Under the pieces are notes generated by a model. That model was not told the origin of the DNA, ran no database searches, and saw only the letters and a program-made list of their open reading frames with translations. Below are positions 16,510-21,934 of a stretch of DNA of 21,934 nt, piece by piece. The position numbers and the translations under genes were made by a program. Position 1 is the first letter of the stretch. Each line of letters starts with the position of its first letter. The stretch is from a virus. Where the stretch lies: positions 1-21,934 of IMG/VR virus record IMGVR_UViG_3300017958_003458; one strand, given 5' to 3'.

Positions 16510-17688
16510 ATGGCAAAACGAAAGTACCCTGATCAAGATGGGTTTACCAATGAACTCATCGAATCACTAAACAAGGAACATGGCAATAAGATTGCTTACA
16601 ATCTTGCCTATGACGATTCGCCTACACACGTGAATCGATGGATATCAACAGGCTCAAAGCAGCTTGACTATATCATTGCAAATCGTGCGGATGGCGGGTT
16701 ACCTGAGGGTCGTATCGTTGAAATCTTTGGTCCTCCGTCTATTGGCAAGTCACATATCGCAATTCAGATTGCAAGATCTACTCAGCAAATGGGAGGTATT
16801 GTTGTCTATATTGATACCGAAAATGCAACAAGCGTTGAAAATCTTTCTTTGCTAGGTGTTGATATTAGTAAAAGATTTGTCTATGTTGATACACACTGCA
16901 CAGAAGAAGTTCTTGCTATTGCTGAATCTACTATTATGAGAGCTAAGGCAATGGATAAGGATGTCCCTATCACAATCATATGGGACTCTGTTGCAGCTAC
17001 CTCTCCCAAGGCAGAGCTTATTGGTGATTATGACAAAGATTCCATAGGTCTTCAGGCGCGCGCTATTTCTAAAGGGATGCGCAAAATTACAGGAATTATT
17101 GCAAATCAAAATGTGTTAATGATTTGTCTGAATCAGATTCGAACCAAAATTGGTGTTATGTATGGAGATCCAACTACAACACCGGGTGGCAAAGCAATAC
17201 CTTTTCACTCGTCTGTCCGAATCAAGTTAGGTGCAGGACAGCAAATCACAAACAAGGATAAAGAAGTAATTGGAATCAATGTTTCTGCCAAGACAATCAA
17301 GAACAAAGTTGCTCCTCCTTTTAGAACAGTAAATTTTGAAATCCACTTTGGTGTAGGAATTAAAGAGCATGAGCAAATGTTTGACTTGCTAAGAAAACAT
17401 GGCAAGACAGAAACTGACACTAAGATTATTGAAATGTCTGGCGCTGGTGCGTGGAAAAAGCTCACAGTGTTTAGTCGCGACACAGGCGAAGTTCTAGTAG
17501 AAAAGAAATTCTATAAAGCAGACTTCGGTGATATCATTAGCGACCCTGGGTATTCTGAATACGTTGAAGCAATGCTTAATGATGCACTAGTTCGAAAGTC
17601 AGCACAAGAAATTGATCTAGAATCATATGAAGAAGTTAGGGCAGCTGCTCTAGAAATTGAAGACGAACTAATCAATCCTGAGGGATAA
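16510..17688 (+). CDS. uvsX: UvsX/RecA-family recombinase
   Basis: 392 residues, close to T4 UvsX (about 390). It forms ATP-dependent filaments on single-stranded DNA and drives strand exchange and recombination-dependent replication. Walker A is GPPSIGKS at residues 74-81. Walker B ends with Asp159 in ITIIWDSVAA. The expected loop regions follow: DSIGLQARAISKGMRKI near 178-194, NQIRTKIGVMYGDPTTTPGG near 212-231, and SVRIKLGAGQQI after that. A Gly-rich adenine-side motif precedes Walker A (DGGLPEGRIVEIFG). The ribosome site CGAGGA lies 6 bases before the ATG. The gp32-like partner is directly upstream, matching the functional pairing in T4. The stop is one base before the next start. Confidence 0.92.
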   Translation: MAKRKYPDQDGFTNELIESLNKEHGNKIAYNLAYDDSPTHVNRWISTGSKQLDYIIANRADGGLPEGRIVEIFGPPSIGKSHIAIQIARSTQQMGGIVVYIDTENATSVENLSLLGVDISKRFVYVDTHCTEEVLAIAESTIMRAKAMDKDVPITIIWDSVAATSPKAELIGDYDKDSIGLQARAISKGMRKITGIIANQNVLMICLNQIRTKIGVMYGDPTTTPGGKAIPFHSSVRIKLGAGQQITNKDKEVIGINVSAKTIKNKVAPPFRTVNFEIHFGVGIKEHEQMFDLLRKHGKTETDTKIIEMSGAGAWKKLTVFSRDTGEVLVEKKFYKADFGDIISDPGYSEYVEAMLNDALVRKSAQEIDLESYEEVRAAALEIEDELINPEG

Positions 17689-17689
17689 T

Positions 17690-18640
17690 ATGCTTGATAA
17701 ACCTGTTCTTATAGTAGACGGGTTGAACTTTTTTACTAGACACTTTGTTGTAAATCCTACAATGAGCCAAAACGGAGAACATCTGGGAGGGTTTGTAGGG
17801 TTTCTCAAAGGTTTACGCCTTCTAAGTGAAAGGTGCAATCCAGAGCAAATTGTAGTTGTTTGGGAAGGCGGCGGATCAATGAGACGTCGCGCAATTATGC
17901 CTAACTACAAACAAGGAAGACGACCTCAAAAATTAAATCGTTACTATGAGGATGACATACCTGACACTTATGCAAATAGAAATAAGCAGATAGCTTTATT
18001 GATTGAGTCATTAAAAAGTGTACCAATCAGGCAGATGTATGTGTCAGACTGTGAAGCAGATGACGTCATTGCATACATGACAAAGTATCACTATCGTGAC
18101 AAAAAGTGTGTTGTAGTTTCTTCAGATAAGGACTTGTATCAATTGATAGATGACCGCGTAACGCAATGGTCACCAGGTCAAAAAAAATACATAACAGAGA
18201 AAAAGGTTTTAGAAAAATTCGGTGTAAGTGTTTCTAACTTTGTTACCGCAAGGGCATTTATTGGAGATCCATCTGACGGAATAAAAGGTGTTTCTCACGC
18301 AGGATTTAAGTCTTTGTCCAAAAGATTTCCCGAGCTAGCTGAAAGCAAACATGTTACAGTTTCAGATGTAATTGAAGGTGCACATAGTCTTGCAGAAACA
18401 AAAAAGCTGAAAATATTGGATTCGATTATCGAAGAAGGAAATGTTGCCCTAAGCAACTGGAAATTGATGTATCTGGATATCAAAAACCTTTCAGGACAAC
18501 AAATTGAAAAAATTAAAAATTCTCTTGATTCTTTTGAGCCTGTGCGTAATAAAATATCACTGATGAGAATTTTGATGAGAGAAGGCGTCAATAATTTTGA
18601 CGTTGATTCGTTTTATATGTCAATTAAAAACTGCAAATAG
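17690..18640 (+). CDS. FEN-family 5'-3' exonuclease / RNase H (T4 Rnh type)
   Basis: 316 residues, near T4 RNase H (305). It probably removes RNA primers and 5' flaps on the lagging strand, which matters because the polymerase here has no 5' nuclease domain. Acidic metal-site residues are Asp10 (LIVDGLNFF), Glu59 (VVVWEGGG, where Asp is usual), the cluster Asp120, Glu122, Asp124, Asp125 (SDCEADDVIAYM), Asp146 and Asp148 (SSDKDLYQL), and Asp193 and Asp196 (GDPSDGIKGV). The last lies in the helix-three-turn-helix DNA-binding part, whose continuation SHAGFKSLSKRFP is less Gly-rich than usual. A basic arch patch (MRRRAIMPNYKQGRR, about 64-78) is present. GAGGGA just inside the end of uvsX is the likely ribosome site, so the two are probably co-translated. 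Confidence 0.88.
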   Translation: MLDKPVLIVDGLNFFTRHFVVNPTMSQNGEHLGGFVGFLKGLRLLSERCNPEQIVVVWEGGGSMRRRAIMPNYKQGRRPQKLNRYYEDDIPDTYANRNKQIALLIESLKSVPIRQMYVSDCEADDVIAYMTKYHYRDKKCVVVSSDKDLYQLIDDRVTQWSPGQKKYITEKKVLEKFGVSVSNFVTARAFIGDPSDGIKGVSHAGFKSLSKRFPELAESKHVTVSDVIEGAHSLAETKKLKILDSIIEEGNVALSNWKLMYLDIKNLSGQQIEKIKNSLDSFEPVRNKISLMRILMREGVNNFDVDSFYMSIKNCK

Positions 18641-18652
18641 GAAAACAGCAGG

Positions 18653-20038
18653 ATGGAAAGAAATATTGTAGAACACCCAGGTTTATTTTCCCAGTACGGA
18701 AAACAGTTTCAAGAAACAGTCTTTCAGGGGTTAATATCAGACCATGCATGGGCAGCACAGATGACTGAAGTGATGAGTCCGGACTATTTTGAAGTAAAGG
18801 CTCTAAGCTATCTTGCTGAAAAATATTTTGCGTATCACAAAAAATATAAGTGCTTTCCAACCCTAGGGCTGCTTGTTTCTATTATAAAAGAAGAACTTAC
18901 GGAAACAAACGATACAATTCTAAGAGATCAAGTTGTTGACTTTTTACACAGAACAAAGGTTAGTCCTAACGTATCTGATCTTCACTATGTTAAAGATAAG
19001 TCACTTGATTTTTGCAAGAGGCAAGCATTCAAAGATGCCTTGGAACAAGCAGTTGAATTAATTTCTACAGATAAATTTGATAGTGTCGTTACACTAATGA
19101 AAAATGCAGTTTCTGTGGGAATGCCACATTCTACTGGACACGACTTCTTTGAAGATCTCGAATCTAGGTTTGTTAAGACTCGAAGGCTTGTGTGTCCAAC
19201 AGGCTTACCTCGTCTAGACGCAAAAGATATTTTGCAAGGCGGATTAGGGAGAGGTGAAATTGGCGTTGTTACTGCAAACACCGGTGTGGGTAAGTCACAT
19301 TGGCTAGTCGCCATGGGTGCTAATGCATTAAGGGCAGGAAAAAATGTTGTCCATTATACCTTTGAATTGACTGAACATGCGGTTGGTTTGAGGTACGATT
19401 CTAACTTTTGTGATATGCCGAGTAATGAAATTCCTGACAATAAAGATTTTGTAATTGAAAAATATAAGGAACTTGAGCTCGGCAGGCTCATTATTAAAGA
19501 ATACCCAACAGGTTCTGCATCTGTTATTACAATTAGAAATCACATCGAAAAGCTGGCCCTCAAAGGGTTTGTTCCAAGCTTAATTGTTATTGATTATGCA
19601 GATGTAATGAGATCTACCAGGAGCTACGATTCATTGAGACATGAGTTAAAATTAATTTATGAAGAGCTCAGAAATCTTTCAATGGATATGAATGTTCCAA
19701 TATGGACAGCATCTCAGGCTAATAGAGATTCAGCAAAATCCGATATCGTTGGACTTGAAAATATGTCAGAGGCATATGGAAAAGCAATGGTAGCAGACGT
19801 TGTATTGTCTCTTTCTAGAAAGCCAATGGAAAAAGCAACAGGATCTGGTAGACTTTTTGTTGCAAAAAATAGAGCAGGTAAAGATGGTCTCGTTTTTCCT
19901 GTACACATTGACACGGCAAAGTCTACTATAAAGATACTAGATGAAAGTCATATGACTTTAAGTGAAGCAGTTAAACAAGACGAAACAAGCATGAAAACTT
20001 TGTTAAAGCAAAAATGGTCAGAAGTGAGTGGAGCATGA
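18653..20038 (+). CDS. Replicative DNA helicase, DnaB/T4 gp41 type
   Basis: 461 residues, similar to DnaB and T4 gp41 (about 470). It would form a ring-shaped 5'-3' helicase on the lagging strand. The N-terminal helical domain (about 1-165) ends in a linker, and the RecA-like motor follows. Walker A is TANTGVGKSH at residues 207-216. HYTFELTEH (about 238) holds the catalytic Glu. Walker B is LIVIDYADV, with Asp314. SQANRDS (Gln355) is the sensor motif, and KNRAGKDG (Arg407) is the finger of the neighbouring subunit. The gene starts 12 bases after the nuclease stop; AGGAAA at 18639-18644 is the probable ribosome site. The stop overlaps the reductase start (ATGA). No primase is fused or adjacent, so one is expected elsewhere. 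The middle of the motor is typical, with no intein or insertion. Confidence 0.92.
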   Translation: MERNIVEHPGLFSQYGKQFQETVFQGLISDHAWAAQMTEVMSPDYFEVKALSYLAEKYFAYHKKYKCFPTLGLLVSIIKEELTETNDTILRDQVVDFLHRTKVSPNVSDLHYVKDKSLDFCKRQAFKDALEQAVELISTDKFDSVVTLMKNAVSVGMPHSTGHDFFEDLESRFVKTRRLVCPTGLPRLDAKDILQGGLGRGEIGVVTANTGVGKSHWLVAMGANALRAGKNVVHYTFELTEHAVGLRYDSNFCDMPSNEIPDNKDFVIEKYKELELGRLIIKEYPTGSASVITIRNHIEKLALKGFVPSLIVIDYADVMRSTRSYDSLRHELKLIYEELRNLSMDMNVPIWTASQANRDSAKSDIVGLENMSEAYGKAMVADVVLSLSRKPMEKATGSGRLFVAKNRAGKDGLVFPVHIDTAKSTIKILDESHMTLSEAVKQDETSMKTLLKQKWSEVSGA

Positions 20039-21934
20039 ACAAAACAATAAACTACAACGAAGCATTTGAAAAGTGCGTCAAGTATTTCAACGGAGATGAC
20101 TTGGCAGCTAACGTATTTCTAACAAAATACGCCTTGACTGATACAAGTGGAAATCTGCAAGAGGAAACACCTGACGACATGCATCGTCGTTTGGCAGCAG
20201 AGTTTGCACAGATCGAGCAAAAATATCCTAATCCAATGAGTGAGGATGAAATTTATGATCTATTTGCGAACTTCAAGTATGTTGTGCCGCAAGGATCACC
20301 AATGTCAGGTATTGGGAACCCACATCAGATTCAATCTATCTCTAATTGCTTCGTTATTGAGTCACCTCACGATTCGTATGGTGGCATCTTAAAAACTGAT
20401 CAGGAGCTTGTTCAGATTGCAAAGCGTCGAGGTGGCGTCGGATTTGACATTTCCACCATACGCCCTAAAGGATTGTCTACTGGAAACTGTGCTAGAACCA
20501 CTGACGGCATCGAAGTATTTATGGACAGGTTTTCAAATTCTTGTCGCGAAGTTGCACAAGGAGGGCGTCGAGGTGCACTGATGATTACAATATCAGTAGC
20601 TCACCCGCAAGTTCAAGATTTTATTCGAATTAAGCGAAATTTGACAAGAGTTACAGGCGCAAATATTTCAGTCAGGCTTAATGATGAGTTTATGACTGCA
20701 GTTCAGGAGGGAAGTGATTATACACTACGATGGCCGGTAGACTCTGACGATCCTGCAGTGACTAAAACTGTTAATGCACAAGAACTTTGGCATGAAATTA
20801 TTGAGTCTGCACATGCTTGTGCAGAGCCTGGCCTTTTGTTTTGGGATACTGCAAAGTCTCAAACACCGTCTGATCTCTATGAAAAAGAAGGTTTTGGTTC
20901 TGTAAGTACTAATCCATGCGGTGAAATTATTCTTAGCCCATATGACTCATGCAGACTTATGCTCGTTAATCTTAAAAGTTTTGTTACAGAAGCATTTACA
21001 TCAGAGGCAAAGTTTAATTTTGATCATATGGCTGAAGTTGTCCAAAAAGCTCAGCGCCTAATGGATGATATGATTGATATTGAAATTGGACAAGTTGACA
21101 AGATACTTGCAAAAATTGATTCTGATCCAGAGCCAGAATCAGTTAAGCAAATTGAAAAAGATATGTGGACTCGAATAAAAGAGCAAGCACAACAAGGCCG
21201 TCGAACAGGTTTAGGAGTTACTGCTATTGGTGATGCTCTGGCTGCCCTAGGAATTCGTTACGGAAGTGAAGAGTCCATTCAAACAGTTGAAAAGATTTAT
21301 CAGTGTTTGACAGTCAACGCCTACAAGTCTTCTGCAATTATGGCGTCAGAACGTGGTTCGTTTCCTGTTTATGACGCACAAAGAGAAGCAGATCATGAAT
21401 ATCTCCAGCGCGTTATTACATCAGATGATGAGCTTCAGACGTTGCATGGTCAGCATGGTCGACGAAATATTGCCTTGACAACCACAGCACCCGCAGGTTC
21501 AGTATCTGTTCTTACACAGACTACGTCTGGTATCGAACCTGCATTTCTTCTAAAATATATGCGTCGTAAAAAAATTAACACAGATGCAGAGCCAAATGCA
21601 AGAGTTGATTTTGTAGATGACGTAGGAGACGCATGGCAAGAATATCCTGTGTATCATCATGCTTTCAAAGAATGGATGAACACATCTGGCTTGGAAGACG
21701 AAGCAATGTCTCCATACTGGAAAGCAACTGCAAATGAAATTGTCTGGACACAAAAAGTAAAGCTTCAGGCAGCTGCACAAAAATGGATATGTCATGCGAT
21801 ATCTAATACAACAAATCTTCCGGAAGATACAGACGTTGAAACCGTCAAAGATGTCTACATGACAGGTTGGCAATTAGGTTGTAAGGGTGTAACTGTTTAT
21901 CGCGATGGTTGCCGCTCAGGTGTTCTTGTAAGCG
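20035..21934 (+). CDS. nrdJ: Ribonucleotide reductase, class II (adenosylcobalamin-dependent), 3' end outside window
   Basis: The first 633 codons are present and the frame is open to the window end. The enzyme reduces ribonucleotides to deoxyribonucleotides for phage replication, using a B12-generated thiyl radical. Evidence includes SNCFVIESPHDSYGG (Cys105 of the redox pair), AKRRGGVGFDISTIRPKG, NPCGEIILSPYDSCRLMLVN (Asn293, Cys295 and Glu297 of the active site), TAPAGSVSVLTQTTSGIEPA, and near the end ISNTTNLPED followed by GCKGVTVYRDG. The sequence between these, and the lack of any NrdB neighbour, favour class II over class I. No ATP-cone domain is visible at the N-terminus. The C-terminal redox cysteines would lie outside the window. 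The ATG overlaps the helicase stop, tying nucleotide supply to the replication operon. Activity would depend on cobalamin from the host. Confidence 0.88.
   Translation, partial: MNKTINYNEAFEKCVKYFNGDDLAANVFLTKYALTDTSGNLQEETPDDMHRRLAAEFAQIEQKYPNPMSEDEIYDLFANFKYVVPQGSPMSGIGNPHQIQSISNCFVIESPHDSYGGILKTDQELVQIAKRRGGVGFDISTIRPKGLSTGNCARTTDGIEVFMDRFSNSCREVAQGGRRGALMITISVAHPQVQDFIRIKRNLTRVTGANISVRLNDEFMTAVQEGSDYTLRWPVDSDDPAVTKTVNAQELWHEIIESAHACAEPGLLFWDTAKSQTPSDLYEKEGFGSVSTNPCGEIILSPYDSCRLMLVNLKSFVTEAFTSEAKFNFDHMAEVVQKAQRLMDDMIDIEIGQVDKILAKIDSDPEPESVKQIEKDMWTRIKEQAQQGRRTGLGVTAIGDALAALGIRYGSEESIQTVEKIYQCLTVNAYKSSAIMASERGSFPVYDAQREADHEYLQRVITSDDELQTLHGQHGRRNIALTTTAPAGSVSVLTQTTSGIEPAFLLKYMRRKKINTDAEPNARVDFVDDVGDAWQEYPVYHHAFKEWMNTSGLEDEAMSPYWKATANEIVWTQKVKLQAAAQKWICHAISNTTNLPEDTDVETVKDVYMTGWQLGCKGVTVYRDGCRSGVLVS

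Noticed and set aside
21550-21873. - strand frame opposite the reductase
   Set aside because: It is antisense to conserved class II reductase motifs and gives a Cys-rich product with no recognisable pattern.

Overview
The window reads as part of the genome of a tailed double-stranded DNA phage with a long, contractile-type (myovirus-like) tail, probably from an aquatic or marine bacterium. All supported genes lie on the + strand, packed with overlaps or gaps of at most about 90 bases. No tRNA, rRNA, insertion sequence, integrase or CRISPR array is visible. The host cannot be named. The assignment rests on a very large tape-measure protein followed by baseplate genes, then a T4-like replication and recombination set (gp32, UvsX, RNase H/FEN and gp41-type proteins) combined with a family A polymerase and a B12-dependent ribonucleotide reductase.

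Tail block (1-12963): a tape-measure protein with two families of internal tandem repeats (its start may lie outside the window); a small helical protein; a 1125-residue baseplate-type structural protein with an internal hydrophobic segment; a 98-residue LysM protein like T4 gp53 or P2 gpX; and a 1058-residue baseplate hub protein. Three of the four junctions overlap (TAATG, 20 nt, and ATGA), which suggests co-translation of an assembly module.

Junction and small genes (12964-15686): a compact family A DNA polymerase follows the hub gene after a short gap holding an inverted repeat. It has no room for a 3'-5' exonuclease domain and has Leu at the position equivalent to E. coli Pol I Phe762. 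Next come an unidentified 171-residue protein, an HD-phosphohydrolase-like protein that has lost most of its metal ligands, and a small charged protein. An 87-bp gap before the gp32 gene holds a perfect 17-bp palindrome overlapping promoter-like hexamers.

Replication block (15687-21934): single-stranded DNA-binding protein (gp32-like, without the T4 zinc ligands), UvsX/RecA recombinase, FEN-family 5' nuclease, DnaB/gp41-type helicase, and the first 633 codons of a class II ribonucleotide reductase whose start overlaps the helicase stop. Together these would coat and pair single strands, remove primers, unwind the fork, polymerise DNA and supply dNTPs. Primase, clamp, clamp loader and a proofreading exonuclease are not in the window.

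No wholly new multi-gene system is evident. The most unusual items are the minimal exonuclease-less polymerase, the catalytically degraded HD protein, the palindromic site before the gp32 gene and the repeat architecture of the tape measure.
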